A stretch of DNA of 64,000 nucleotides from Roseivirga sp. E12 (GTDB taxonomy: Bacteria > Bacteroidota > Bacteroidia > Cytophagales > Cyclobacteriaceae): positions 293,782 to 357,781 of the forward strand of contig NZ_JAGFMD010000003.1 of the NCBI RefSeq assembly GCF_017592825.1. Reading direction: 5' to 3'. Position 1 is the first letter of the stretch, and each line of letters begins with the position of its first letter. The notes under the pieces were generated by a model. That model was not told where the DNA came from and did no database searches. It saw only the letters and a list, made by a program, of their open reading frames with translations. Made by a program: the position numbers and the translations under genes. Positions 8,451 to 16,923 of the stretch are shown here, in pieces.

Positions 8451-8474
8451 AAATAGTATGCATGCATACTATTT
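8451..8474. repeat. 24-bp perfect palindrome at the end of the pseudouridine synthase gene
   Basis: The left half AAATAGTATGCA (8451-8462) is exactly inverted in 8463-8474; the centre is ATGCATGCAT. It overlaps the stop codon of the minus-strand gene (8473-8475) and lies in the convergent gap after tRNA-Phe. As RNA it could fold, but it lacks a clear U-tract, so it could be either a weak terminator or a dimeric-protein binding site. Confidence 0.6.
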
Positions 8475-9309
8475 ATTTTAACCAAAGAACCTCTTTTTCA
8501 GTCAGAAATCGCCATTTACCTCTTGGGAGATCTTTTTTGGTAAGCGAGCCGTAAACCACACGATCAAGTTTTGTAACAGTATAGCCAAGGTGCTCAAACA
8601 GCCTCCTTACCACACGGTTCTTACCCAGATGGAGCTCAATTCCTATTGTAGAATTATCTCCATCTACTATAGCTAGATCATCCACGAAAACCTTTTCATC
8701 ATCTAAAGTGATACCATCCAGTATACTCTCAAAATCACTCTTGGTAATGGGCTTATTCAAGCCGACCTGATAGATTTTTTTGATTTGATGCTTGGGTTGA
8801 GTGAGCTTCTTCGAAAGTTGGCCATCATTGGTAAAAAGGAGAAGCCCGGTGGTAGATCGATCAAGACGGCCCACTGGAAAAATTTGCTCAGGGCAAGCTT
8901 TGGCTACCAGTTCCATGACTGTTTTGCGCCCATCTGGGTCCGTGGTGGTGCTTAAAAAGCCCTTTGGCTTATTTAGCAATATATAGACTTGCTTCTCGGG
9001 CTTGAGTACATTTTTTTCGTGAACCACAACCTGTCCTGGTTGTACTTTGAACCCAAGCTCCTTAATCACCTCGCCATCGACAGTGATTTCTCCTTTTTCA
9101 ATGAGTTTATCGGCTTCACGCCTTGAACAAACGCCCGAATTAGCGATGTATTTATTCAGCCTAATGGCCTCTGTTTGTTCTTTTGGTTGTTGAAGTGACT
9201 TATGATTGTACTCAGGCTTCTTGCTCACCTTAGCACTACTTCGCTTCTTCTTGGGGTTGAAATTCTTCTTTGCCATATGAGATGGAGTATCCCTACTCGA
9301 TTTCGACAA
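8473..9309 (-). CDS. RluB/RsuA-family rRNA pseudouridine synthase
   Basis: 278 residues. A basic N-terminal extension (about 1-45, many Lys/Arg) precedes an S4 RNA-binding domain (IRLNKYIANSGVCSRREADKLIE, split at Gly57) and the catalytic domain with the family motif FPVGRLDRSTTGLLLFTNDG, where the Asp of GRLD is the nucleophile. It isomerises a specific uridine in large- or small-subunit rRNA. The ORF opens at 9309, but Met12 (MAKKNF) is an equally good start. It follows scpB after 10 bases on the same strand; scpB next to an rluB-type gene is a widespread bacterial arrangement. The exact target nucleotide cannot be read from the sequence. Confidence 0.92.
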   Translation of the reverse strand: MSKSSRDTPSHMAKKNFNPKKKRSSAKVSKKPEYNHKSLQQPKEQTEAIRLNKYIANSGVCSRREADKLIEKGEITVDGEVIKELGFKVQPGQVVVHEKNVLKPEKQVYILLNKPKGFLSTTTDPDGRKTVMELVAKACPEQIFPVGRLDRSTTGLLLFTNDGQLSKKLTQPKHQIKKIYQVGLNKPITKSDFESILDGITLDDEKVFVDDLAIVDGDNSTIGIELHLGKNRVVRRLFEHLGYTVTKLDRVVYGSLTKKDLPRGKWRFLTEKEVLWLK

Positions 9310-9319
9310 AGGTAGCTAA

Positions 9320-9904
9320 TTAATCAGGGCTTGTAGTCTCCCCTTGTTGATCAGGAGATCCTATTTCGTTATCTGGTGTCGCGAAGTCTTTGGGGGTGGG
9401 TAAGTCCTTAAGATCGTTGATTCCAAAATAGTCCATAAACATATCCGAGGTGCCGTAAAGCAAGGGCCTTCCTACGTTTTCAGATTTCCCTTTAATCTCG
9501 ATGAGTTCTTTTTCTAGAAGTTTTTGAACAGAGTAGTCACAATTCACTCCTCGAATTTGTTCAATCTCTGATTTAGTGGTGGGTTGTTTATAGGCAATAA
9601 TGGAGAGAGTCTCTAATGCCGAAGTCGAAAGCCGCTTTTTAGATTGTTGCTTTAACAGAATGCCAATACTGGCCTGATAAGATGGCTTCGTCAGAAACTG
9701 ATACCCACCACCACTTTTGATCAATTCAAATGAAAAAGTATCGGCACTGAATTTCTCCGTCAATTGCTCTATGGCTTTCTCAATATCCTTTTCAGGAACA
9801 TCAGCCTCAAACATTTCTGAAAGACAGGCTTTTAATTCAATAAGTCTGATAGGTTTTTGCGCACAGAATATTAGTGCTTCAATATGCTGAGCTAGAAAAT
9901 CCAC
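9320..9904 (-). CDS. scpB: Segregation and condensation protein B
   Basis: 194 residues, slightly short of typical ScpB with a Pro/Asp-rich tail. It shows the two winged-helix domains: HIEALIFCAQKPIRLIELKACL at the N terminus (split) and LSTSALETLSIIAYKQPTTKSEIEQIRGVNC (split), then LEKELIEIKGKSENVGRPLLYGTSDMF. These are the hallmark ScpB strings. With SMC and ScpA it forms the bacterial condensin that organises and separates chromosomes. The start is GTG at 9904, overlapping the TAG of the DksA-like gene by one base (TAGTG), which implies translational coupling. Confidence 0.95.
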   Translation of the reverse strand: MDFLAQHIEALIFCAQKPIRLIELKACLSEMFEADVPEKDIEKAIEQLTEKFSADTFSFELIKSGGGYQFLTKPSYQASIGILLKQQSKKRLSTSALETLSIIAYKQPTTKSEIEQIRGVNCDYSVQKLLEKELIEIKGKSENVGRPLLYGTSDMFMDYFGINDLKDLPTPKDFATPDNEIGSPDQQGETTSPD

Positions 9905-10290
9905 TACTTTCTTTGGGAAAGTTTAGCGGCAATAGAATGCATTGTATGTGGTACGGCCTTCAGTCTTTCCTTAGATATTAATTTGCCGGTATCAATGCAG
10001 ATGCCATATGTGCCATTTTTAATTCGAATGAGCGCGTTTTCCAAGTTGTTGATAAACTTTTGTTGTCTAGCCGCTAACTGATTCAGATTTTCTTTCTCCA
10101 TGGTGTCGGCACCATCTTCTAATACTTTAGTAGAGTTGTTTGTGATGTCGTCACCAGTATCACCACTTTTAGTTAAACTGCGTTTTAATTCTGTTAACTC
10201 AACTTTTGCTTTATCAATTTTTTCAAGGATAAGTGCCTCAAATTCTTGAAGCTCATTCTCAGAATATCGTGTCTTCTCCGCAGTACTCAT
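9904..10290 (-). CDS. TraR/DksA-like protein lacking the zinc-finger cysteines
   Basis: 128 residues. A long coiled-coil N-terminal region (about 12-92, rich in Glu/Lys with ARQQKFINNLENALIRIKNGTYG, split) leads to a shortened DksA-type end, YGICIDTGKLISKERLKAVP. Canonical DksA has four zinc cysteines; only Cys98 is present and position 101 is Thr. Cys-depleted versions of this tail (GICxxTGKLI) are the norm in Bacteroidota. The coiled coil is expected to enter the RNA-polymerase secondary channel, but whether it responds to ppGpp is unknown. It is transcribed before scpB and probably coupled to it. Confidence 0.85.
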   Translation of the reverse strand: MSTAEKTRYSENELQEFEALILEKIDKAKVELTELKRSLTKSGDTGDDITNNSTKVLEDGADTMEKENLNQLAARQQKFINNLENALIRIKNGTYGICIDTGKLISKERLKAVPHTMHSIAAKLSQRK

Positions 10291-10390
10291 ATGATTTCGA
10301 TTTGATTAGTTGAGAAAAAAATTTGCGCTAAAATAAGGCTGCGCTAGTCATTTGCAAAGTAATAAGATGTTTTTTGATTGTATTACTATC

Positions 10391-10400
10391 CGAACGTTCG
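10391..10400. promoter_or_regulatory. Palindrome CGAACGTTCG, possible TetR-type operator
   Basis: A perfect 10-bp palindrome about 100 bases upstream of the DksA-like gene, followed directly by TTTGGTAA. The AACGTT core resembles TetR-family operators and the related palindrome at 24803-24816. No regulator gene is nearby, so the role is a guess. Confidence 0.3.
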
Positions 10401-10476
10401 TTTGGTAAAAAACACTTTACTAGGCAAAGATATTCTGAGTACACGGATTTTTGCGAAACGTGTTCATTTAAAAAAG

Positions 10477-10499
10477 AAAAGACCCCAATGGGGTCTTTT
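10477..10499 (-). terminator. Terminator of the 50-codon small ORF
   Basis: A perfect 10-bp stem (AAAAGACCCC, 10477-10486, with GGGGTCTTTT, 10490-10499) and 3-base loop. On the minus strand it runs into a T-rich tract (10469-10480). It lies 5 bases after the small ORF's stop codon. Confidence 0.85.
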
Positions 10500-10504
10500 A
10501 AATC

Positions 10505-10657
10505 TTAGTAGTTGATGTTCATTAATTGCATTCTTTTGGTCAGTGCTGATGCCTCAATGCTCACTCGATATCGCATCCGCATATATCGAGCAATGACATC
10601 AACTTTCCGACCTCTTCGCAAGTAACGGTCAACAGTTTCATTAATTAAGCAATTCAT
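10505..10657 (-). CDS. 50-residue basic small protein, unknown function
   Basis: An ATG at 10655-10657 opens a 50-codon frame ending TAA at 10505-10507. The product begins MNCLINETVDRYLRRGRK and is strongly basic (nine Arg, three Lys), mostly helical by pattern, with VIARYMRMRYRVS in the middle and no signal peptide. A strong rho-independent terminator follows the stop by 5 bases, and 160 bases of non-coding DNA precede it, so it looks like a single-gene transcript. I do not recognise the family. It could be a small nucleic-acid-binding protein, or the transcript could act as an RNA. The terminator is the main support for a real gene. Confidence 0.5.
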   Translation of the reverse strand: MNCLINETVDRYLRRGRKVDVIARYMRMRYRVSIEASALTKRMQLMNINY

Positions 10658-10817
10658 TTCAGTAGTCTCTTAGATTGTAGTTGTGGTCTTAACCATAATA
10701 TAGCCAAGAATGTTTTAATTTTGGTAACGTTTGCGCAACAATTGTAACCTAGGTTGCCAAATATGTTCGAATTAATTTGGTAACCAGAAAATCTTGTAGA
10801 CAAACCGTGGACATTCG
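10658..10817. other. Non-coding region with repeated TTTGGTAA motifs
   Basis: No gene in this stretch. TTTGGTAA occurs at 10720-10727 and 10776-10783 (and again at 10401-10408). An 11-bp inverted repeat with one G-T pair lies at 10752-10762 (GGTTGCCAAAT) and 10775-10785 (ATTTGGTAACC), loop 12. The region precedes the small ORF in its transcription sense and follows the lamin-tail gene. It may be a regulatory region or a weak terminator. Confidence 0.45.
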
Positions 10818-13800
10818 CTAAAAAAATGTTCCAATCGCAACCTTGCTTCGTGAATATCTAATGGCTCCCTGGGGTGATATGATTTCTATTAAAACCATGT
10901 AGTATCCAACACGCGCTTTCTTTAATTGGTCGGTGGTACCATCCCAAGTGAGGAAGCCTTCACGACCCGCAATTATATTTTGCCCTAGTGCTTTGATTTT
11001 TTTTCCATTTGAATCAATAATGCTGACATTAAGGGTATTCCCAAGACTTTTGAAAGCGTAATTTATTGTAGTGAAATTATTTCCTCGTGATGATTCTGGC
11101 GCGAAAGTGAGTGGTGATACCTTGATTTCTCCCGACTGTGAGATTGATGGGTGTGACTGAGAGTTTTCATATCCAGGTGTCGCAGAAAACTCTGTTGAGG
11201 AAGCTGAAAACCAATTTTCTGGGTCATTGGATTGTGAGGTATAGCGAATTCTTTCAAGCGAAACGCCCTTGCTATCTGTGATAAGTGGAGAATGATAATC
11301 TTCACTGTAGGAGAATTCATCGATCTTAAGCTGCTTAGAATTTAGCAAAGTGACTGTTCCCGTATCTGAGGGTAGACTAGGCATAGCCGTTAATTCTATA
11401 AATGAGTCTGATCTGGCATTTGGATATTGTGCTTTTAATACTCTTGAATCATCAGAAACCGTATAGAACTGTCTTGGTGCTATGAAGAAGTTATCCATAG
11501 TGATTATGCGAGTGTTAGTATTTCCCTGAAGCTTCCAGTTCTTAAGGTTAATATACTTCGCTGAATTATTGTAAATCTCTACAAATCGAACTCCACCTGA
11601 TCTTGGATTGAATAAGATTTCGTTGACAATGACATCTTGGGGAGCGGCTTGTCCAGAGACGACTAATTCGATTGAGCTGTCGTTTTGGCCAATGAGGTTT
11701 CCGCTACAATCGGTGAGATTACTAGCATAGATAGTATAGACAGTGTTTTCAGTAAGGTCATCTAAGCTTGTGAGCTGAATTGTCTTTCCATCTTCATTTA
11801 CGATCGCAGCAATAAAGCTTAACCCATAGTTTCCAGTAAAACGGGTAGGCTCAATTGTCGAAGGGTTGAGCTTCTCGTTAAAGTGTAGCATGATAGTAGA
11901 AGGATCAATGGTCACAGCCTTCAAGAGTTTAGGCCCTACCATATCAGGGTTTTCCCCTTGGACAGAATTGGGTTGGCCAGGAGAGCCTCCCATTGAACTG
12001 GTGGAGGCTGTCCAATTGGTTTCTTCCAGACATGGAAAATTAGGGTCTATCATCTCGAGTGAAAAGCCACCCACTGCTTTCGATGAGGATCGATACCAAG
12101 TATCTGAATAGCTAACAGAATGAACGGTGCTGCCGATTGTGTTAAAAATAGATAGCTGATCTTCGCTATTGTTTAGACTTACCCAATTGCTTACACCTAA
12201 AACCGATCCAATGCTTTCAAATTCTTGAGTAGCGCTATTCGCTGTCAATATGAGATATTGATCGGGCCAAAGAGCGAAATCTTCTAAGGTGGTGGAGTTA
12301 TTGGCATCAGCCAGAATTGTTCCTGCCATCTGAAGAATCCTGTCTGACCGGTTGTAGACTTCAATGTATTCGGCCTCGGGCAAACCTTGAGAGGGGGTGG
12401 GTGATGCCATGATTTCAGTGATGATCACATCATTTGGAGCTGGAGTCGCCCCAATATAGAAGTCATATGTGGATTCTGGTAAAAGGTTTCCTGAGCAATC
12501 TCTCAAATTCGAAAGCCGGATGTTATGCAACAAGCCTTCTATTGGCTTCCCGGACAAATGGATTTCGACTTCAGTCCCAAGACTGTTGGACACATAGAGT
12601 TCCTTGATGGAGTTTCCCTGAGAAAGAGCAAAGTTGTTTTCTCTTAGTGTGCTTAGCTCCATGGCTTCATTGAAGCTGAACAGAAGTGTGGTATCATTTG
12701 CCAGGCGAAACTCAATGACCTGAGGACTGACAATGTCTGGAATAGGGTTGTAAATAGAGTTTTCCTCACCCGGAGAGCCTCCTAATTTGTCAATGGAGCT
12801 ACTCCAATTGTGAGAACCAATACAAGATGGGTTTGGGTTGACTAACTCAATAGACCAGCCACCATCGGATTTGTCCAGGTCATTGTACCATGATTTGTCA
12901 TAAGTCAAGCTGTCGACTAAATATCCGAGATTGTCATAGAGTACTATTCGTTCCCCATTATTACTCAGACTGTTCCAAGATGAGACGCCAACGGTGTTTC
13001 CAAATACCTCAAACTTCTCTACGTTATTTCGGGCCGTCAGGATAACATAGTCCTTTGGCATTAACACAAGTTCGCCTATAGTACCCCCTGTGAGTTGAAA
13101 CCCGGTAATATCAATGGCACTGAGTGTGTTATTGTATAGTTCAACATATTCATCTCGGCTGTCATTTGGAAGCACTGTGGGATTTGGTTCATGATCGCCT
13201 GAAGGATCGGCAAAAATCTCATTGATCAAGATCTGTCTTGGAAGGGTAGGCGTATCATTTTTGAATTCCGTTTTGATGTTTTCAGCGATTGCATTACCAC
13301 TTAGATTAACGACATCATTGATGGCGAGCGTGTAAGTATTGTTAACAAGCGATCGATTGAGTTTCAGGTTGGCAATGCTATCAAAAAGACTAATGAAGAT
13401 GGGTTTTACATCAAAGTCGAAGGCATAACTATCCAACATTTGAGCCCTACTAACATCTACTTTCTGATTGAAAGTAAGTTCGATCTCCGTTGGAGTAATG
13501 ACCAATAGATTGGATACTTCTAATGGTAAATAATCAAAATTTTGCGTTAAATCCTTTGCTATGGCCAAACCAGATTTGTCTCTGATTCCATTAATAACCA
13601 GTTCGTAAGATTCCTTTCGGAGTTCCGTTGGTAGAGTAAGTAAAACCTGATTATGGAACTGACTATCGAGTCTTGCTCTTATGGGGCCTCCAATGCCTGA
13701 TGAGATAATGTAATGGTCTGATACTTCGGCTAAAGAATCCGCTAGATTCAGGTTAAATTCTAGAAGGAGTGAACGCTTGTCAAGGACCCTAATATCCTGT

Positions 13801-14669
13801 ATTTGTAAAGGCTCGATAAAGGTAAAATCACCCACAAATGATCCTGCTGGAACATTTGCGGACAAGGCCTTAAGACCTGTGGCGCTGATTTGGTAGGTGC
13901 TGTTCTCAAGTGAAGAAGTTGATAGTGTGACAGTGGTAGAACTCGACAGCACCACATCATGTATGATTATACCATTGTTAATAGAATAGTTTTTGACTTG
14001 CTGAACGGATGATTCCTCAAGGGGTTGATTAAAGACTATTTTGACAGAATTCTTAGAGTTCGTTTCAATTGAGACAATTTCCAATGGAAGGATCTGACTT
14101 TCAATGGTAAGGTCATCCAAAACTAATTCAGCCGATGAACCGGACCCATTGCCTCTTTCAGCCACCAGCTTCACTCTTACCTGCTCTTTTCCGCTGGCTT
14201 CAAACGGCAATTCATAAGTGTAACGGGAATATGATGTGGAGTCGTTGTTTGGGAAAGTCTTTTCATTACCGATTTGAATGCTTGAAGAATAATTGAGGCC
14301 TCCGTCAATAGACGTTGAAATTGACAGCAATACAGGCCTACTGCTAGAGGATGAGCCATTTTTCTTAGAGAAGGCATAGAACGAGATTTTGGGATTATTG
14401 ATTTTCCTTAGGTCTAAAGAGATTTCAATGGTGCCATTGAAACTAGAAGTGGGAATTATATTAAGAGATTGATTACCTGTTCGAGGGTCACTTCCTACAA
14501 AGATTCTATTCCTCGTGCCGATCGTATTGCCGAGCCAATTCGGAATAAAGTCGATATTTGAGCCAATTTTGAATGCTTGTTCGAAACTTTCTGTATATGG
14601 AAAACTGTTCACCTGACTTAGCAGTATATTTGTGCAAAGCAAGCAAAGGGTGCTCAGTATAAATTTCAT
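10818..14669 (-). CDS. Large secreted protein with three lamin-tail domains and Ig-like modules
   Basis: 1283 residues. Signal peptide about 1-19 (ILLSQ). Residues 23-190 form a jelly-roll-like region (SFPYTESFEQAF, ELVLDDLTIES). Several SbsA/BIg-like modules follow (about 195-475: VKIVFNQPLEESSVQ, IELTFNQKVD). Three lamin-tail domains lie at about 479-590 (ILINEIFADPSG, DEYVELYNN), 748-855 (VIITEIMASPTPS, AEYIEVYNRS) and 1013-1120 (VIVNEILFNPRSGG, RFVEIYNNS). The C terminus (about 1183-1280) is FlgD/Ig-like (TINYAFKSLGNTLNVSIIDS, FLTWDGTTD), and probably serves anchoring or secretion. Likely cell-surface or exported; function unknown. Lamin-tail domains in bacteria often accompany nucleases or surface proteins, but no enzyme domain is seen. 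It is divergent from asd. Confidence 0.85.
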   Translation of the reverse strand: MKFILSTLCLLCTNILLSQVNSFPYTESFEQAFKIGSNIDFIPNWLGNTIGTRNRIFVGSDPRTGNQSLNIIPTSSFNGTIEISLDLRKINNPKISFYAFSKKNGSSSSSRPVLLSISTSIDGGLNYSSSIQIGNEKTFPNNDSTSYSRYTYELPFEASGKEQVRVKLVAERGNGSGSSAELVLDDLTIESQILPLEIVSIETNSKNSVKIVFNQPLEESSVQQVKNYSINNGIIIHDVVLSSSTTVTLSTSSLENSTYQISATGLKALSANVPAGSFVGDFTFIEPLQIQDIRVLDKRSLLLEFNLNLADSLAEVSDHYIISSGIGGPIRARLDSQFHNQVLLTLPTELRKESYELVINGIRDKSGLAIAKDLTQNFDYLPLEVSNLLVITPTEIELTFNQKVDVSRAQMLDSYAFDFDVKPIFISLFDSIANLKLNRSLVNNTYTLAINDVVNLSGNAIAENIKTEFKNDTPTLPRQILINEIFADPSGDHEPNPTVLPNDSRDEYVELYNNTLSAIDITGFQLTGGTIGELVLMPKDYVILTARNNVEKFEVFGNTVGVSSWNSLSNNGERIVLYDNLGYLVDSLTYDKSWYNDLDKSDGGWSIELVNPNPSCIGSHNWSSSIDKLGGSPGEENSIYNPIPDIVSPQVIEFRLANDTTLLFSFNEAMELSTLRENNFALSQGNSIKELYVSNSLGTEVEIHLSGKPIEGLLHNIRLSNLRDCSGNLLPESTYDFYIGATPAPNDVIITEIMASPTPSQGLPEAEYIEVYNRSDRILQMAGTILADANNSTTLEDFALWPDQYLILTANSATQEFESIGSVLGVSNWVSLNNSEDQLSIFNTIGSTVHSVSYSDTWYRSSSKAVGGFSLEMIDPNFPCLEETNWTASTSSMGGSPGQPNSVQGENPDMVGPKLLKAVTIDPSTIMLHFNEKLNPSTIEPTRFTGNYGLSFIAAIVNEDGKTIQLTSLDDLTENTVYTIYASNLTDCSGNLIGQNDSSIELVVSGQAAPQDVIVNEILFNPRSGGVRFVEIYNNSAKYINLKNWKLQGNTNTRIITMDNFFIAPRQFYTVSDDSRVLKAQYPNARSDSFIELTAMPSLPSDTGTVTLLNSKQLKIDEFSYSEDYHSPLITDSKGVSLERIRYTSQSNDPENWFSASSTEFSATPGYENSQSHPSISQSGEIKVSPLTFAPESSRGNNFTTINYAFKSLGNTLNVSIIDSNGKKIKALGQNIIAGREGFLTWDGTTDQLKKARVGYYMVLIEIISPQGAIRYSRSKVAIGTFF

Positions 14670-14690
14670 GTAAATTTATTATTACTTTAA

Positions 14691-14710
14691 TATAATGAAT
14701 TTGCATTATA
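14691..14710. repeat. Inverted repeat in the divergent promoter region
   Basis: TATAATG (14691-14697) and CATTATA (14704-14710) with a 6-base spacer, between the divergent lamin-tail gene and asd. It overlaps the putative -33 element of asd, so it could be an operator. Confidence 0.35.
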
Positions 14711-14730
14711 CTGTCTAATAAATGATTTAG
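14700..14730 (+). promoter_or_regulatory. Possible promoter of asd
   Basis: TTTG (14700-14703), a 19-base spacer, and TGATTTAG (14723-14730), a two-mismatch version of TAnnTTTG. The start codon is at 14747. Confidence 0.4.
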
Positions 14731-14746
14731 AGATAAATAGAGAAAA

Positions 14747-15739
14747 ATGAAAATTGCCGTTGTTGGAGCAACAGGACTGGTAGGAGGAGAGATTTTAGAA
14801 GTCTTAGACGAAAGAAATGTTCAATTTGATGAGCTGTATTTGGTAGCTTCTGCCAGATCAGCAGGTATAAAGAAGACATTTAAGGGCAAGGAGTATACAG
14901 TTATTACCATGGAGGAGGCTCTGGCTCTTGCACCTGACTTTGCGATATTTTCTGCAGGAGGAAGTACCTCGCTGGAATGGGCACCAAAGTTTGCGGCTGT
15001 TGGAACCGTAGTTGTTGACAACTCATCAGCATGGCGCATGAGCCCTGAGCATAAACTAATTGTTCCAGAGATAAATGCGGATCAACTAACAGCTGATGAC
15101 AAGATCATCGCGAACCCGAATTGCTCTACTATTCAAATGGTTGTGGCCTTGGAACCACTTCGTCAGCAATACGGAATTAAAAGAATTGTGGTATCTACTT
15201 ATCAGTCAGTTACTGGCTCTGGTAAGGCTGCTGTTGATCAATTGATGAACGAGCGGAGTGGTGAAGGCGGAGACATGTGTTATCCTCACAAAATTGATAT
15301 GAATGCGCTGCCACATATCGATGTCTTCCAAGACAATGGTTATACCAAAGAGGAAATGAAGATGATCAACGAAACAAAGAAAATCTTCAGTGATGACTCT
15401 ATTGCCATTACGACAACAACTGTCCGTATCCCTACCATTGGAGGGCATTCTGAGGCAATTAACGTAGAGTTTAAGAAAGACTTTGAGTTGAATAGTGTGA
15501 GACAGATTCTGAGCGATACAGAGGGAATAATTATTCAGGATGATCCAAGCCAGAATTTATATCCAATGCCTTTGACAGCGCATAAGAAAGATGAAGTCTT
15601 TGTAGGAAGACTAAGAAGAGACGAAAGTCAAGCCAATACTTTGAATATGTGGGTGGTGGCAGATAACCTTCGTAAAGGTGCGGCTACTAATGCTGTTCAA
15701 ATTGTTGAATATTTGCAGAAGCAAATGCAAACCGTTTGA
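14747..15739 (+). CDS. asd: Aspartate-semialdehyde dehydrogenase
   Basis: 330 residues, normal length. The N-terminal Rossmann motif VVGATGLVGGEILEVL binds NADP. The catalytic cysteine is in NPNCSTIQMVVAL, and the catalytic His is in TVRIPTIGGHSEAINVEF. It reduces L-aspartyl-4-phosphate to aspartate semialdehyde, the branch point to lysine/diaminopimelate, threonine and methionine. The methyltransferase gene downstream starts at a TTG that overlaps its stop codon, so the two are probably coupled. Confidence 0.97.
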   Translation: MKIAVVGATGLVGGEILEVLDERNVQFDELYLVASARSAGIKKTFKGKEYTVITMEEALALAPDFAIFSAGGSTSLEWAPKFAAVGTVVVDNSSAWRMSPEHKLIVPEINADQLTADDKIIANPNCSTIQMVVALEPLRQQYGIKRIVVSTYQSVTGSGKAAVDQLMNERSGEGGDMCYPHKIDMNALPHIDVFQDNGYTKEEMKMINETKKIFSDDSIAITTTTVRIPTIGGHSEAINVEFKKDFELNSVRQILSDTEGIIIQDDPSQNLYPMPLTAHKKDEVFVGRLRRDESQANTLNMWVVADNLRKGAATNAVQIVEYLQKQMQTV

Positions 15740-16923
15740 TCTCAACGCTTACCAAACCAGAAATCCAAGAGTTTATAAAGGATCATCTCTATGATGACCC
15801 TGCTTCGCTAATGCTTAAAGCCAATCAATATCCAGATTGGCCCATGAGGCTGATTGTCGAGCAGATACAATCTAGGCGTAAGGCCAAAATTAAACTACCC
15901 TCATGGTTTAAAAGGGAGGAGATAATTTATCCTCCCATGTTGTCAATGGAGCAATGCTCCTCTGAACTCACAGCCCTATTTAAAGCCAACCTCATCCCTG
16001 ATGGGGAAAGCATGGTAGACCTTACTGGTGGTTTTGGTGTTGATTTTGCTTTTTTATCAAGCAGATTTTTGACCAATCATTATGTGGAAAGACAAGAGGT
16101 CTTGGTGAGCAAAGCACAGCACAACTTTGGACGACTGGGCCTCTCTGGTGTGCAAATTCACCACATGGATTCTGAACATTTTCTTGCGGAAGAAATCAGA
16201 TGTGATTTGATTTATTTAGATCCTGCAAGACGAGGTGATCATAATGAGAAAGTGGTGAGACTTGAAGACTGTGAGCCTAATGTGATTGATCTCTTGCCGA
16301 AGCTCTTGTCAAAGTCGAAGCGAGTGATGCTCAAAACATCTCCATTGCTAGATATAAAGGGGGCTGTCCGTCAATTACAATCTGTGGAATCGGTCCACAT
16401 AGTAGCGGTATCAAATGAAGTTAAAGAACTCATCTTCTTACTCAGTGAAAACGCAGATATTCGACCCAAAATCTACTGTGTCAACATAAAAGACAAGGAT
16501 ACGGAGAGCTTTGAATTCACCTTCGAGCAGGAGGAAACAAACACTGTGAACTTCAGCCAAGTTCAAGACTTCTTATATGAACCGAATGCTTCCATTTTAA
16601 AGGCAGGCGCGTTCAAGACTATCGGTAACTCATTTGGGCTAAGCAAGCTTGAAGTTAATTCTCACCTGTATACTTCTTTAGAACTTATTGAAGGTTTTCC
16701 GGGCAGAGCCTTTCGAGTGATTGATAAAATCTCATTGAATAAGAAAGTGCTTAAACGATACTTTCCGGAAATGAAGGCCAATATTACGACTCGAAACTTT
16801 CAAATGACGGTAGCTCAAATCAGGCAGAAGAGTGGATTGAAAGAAGGAGGTAATCAATACTTGTTTGGCACAACCGACCAAGCAGGACGTCAGTTGATTT
16901 TATGCGAGAAAATAGATCGTTAA
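15736..16923 (+). CDS. Class I SAM-dependent methyltransferase with THUMP-like domain
   Basis: 395 residues. An N-terminal helical region (about 1-90) precedes a Rossmann methyltransferase domain with SAM motif I MVDLTGGFGVDFAFL and the DLIYLDPARRGDHNEK catalytic-loop equivalent. The C-terminal portion (SFGLSKLEVNSHLYTS, ITTRNFQMTVAQIRQKSGL) matches the THUMP-like domain of this Bacteroidota family. It probably modifies RNA, but the target is not established. The start is TTG at 15736 inside the asd stop (TTGA); the only later Met near the N terminus is at residue 26 and would remove conserved sequence. It converges on the small membrane-protein gene, overlapping it by 24 bases. Confidence 0.85.
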   Translation: MISTLTKPEIQEFIKDHLYDDPASLMLKANQYPDWPMRLIVEQIQSRRKAKIKLPSWFKREEIIYPPMLSMEQCSSELTALFKANLIPDGESMVDLTGGFGVDFAFLSSRFLTNHYVERQEVLVSKAQHNFGRLGLSGVQIHHMDSEHFLAEEIRCDLIYLDPARRGDHNEKVVRLEDCEPNVIDLLPKLLSKSKRVMLKTSPLLDIKGAVRQLQSVESVHIVAVSNEVKELIFLLSENADIRPKIYCVNIKDKDTESFEFTFEQEETNTVNFSQVQDFLYEPNASILKAGAFKTIGNSFGLSKLEVNSHLYTSLELIEGFPGRAFRVIDKISLNKKVLKRYFPEMKANITTRNFQMTVAQIRQKSGLKEGGNQYLFGTTDQAGRQLILCEKIDR

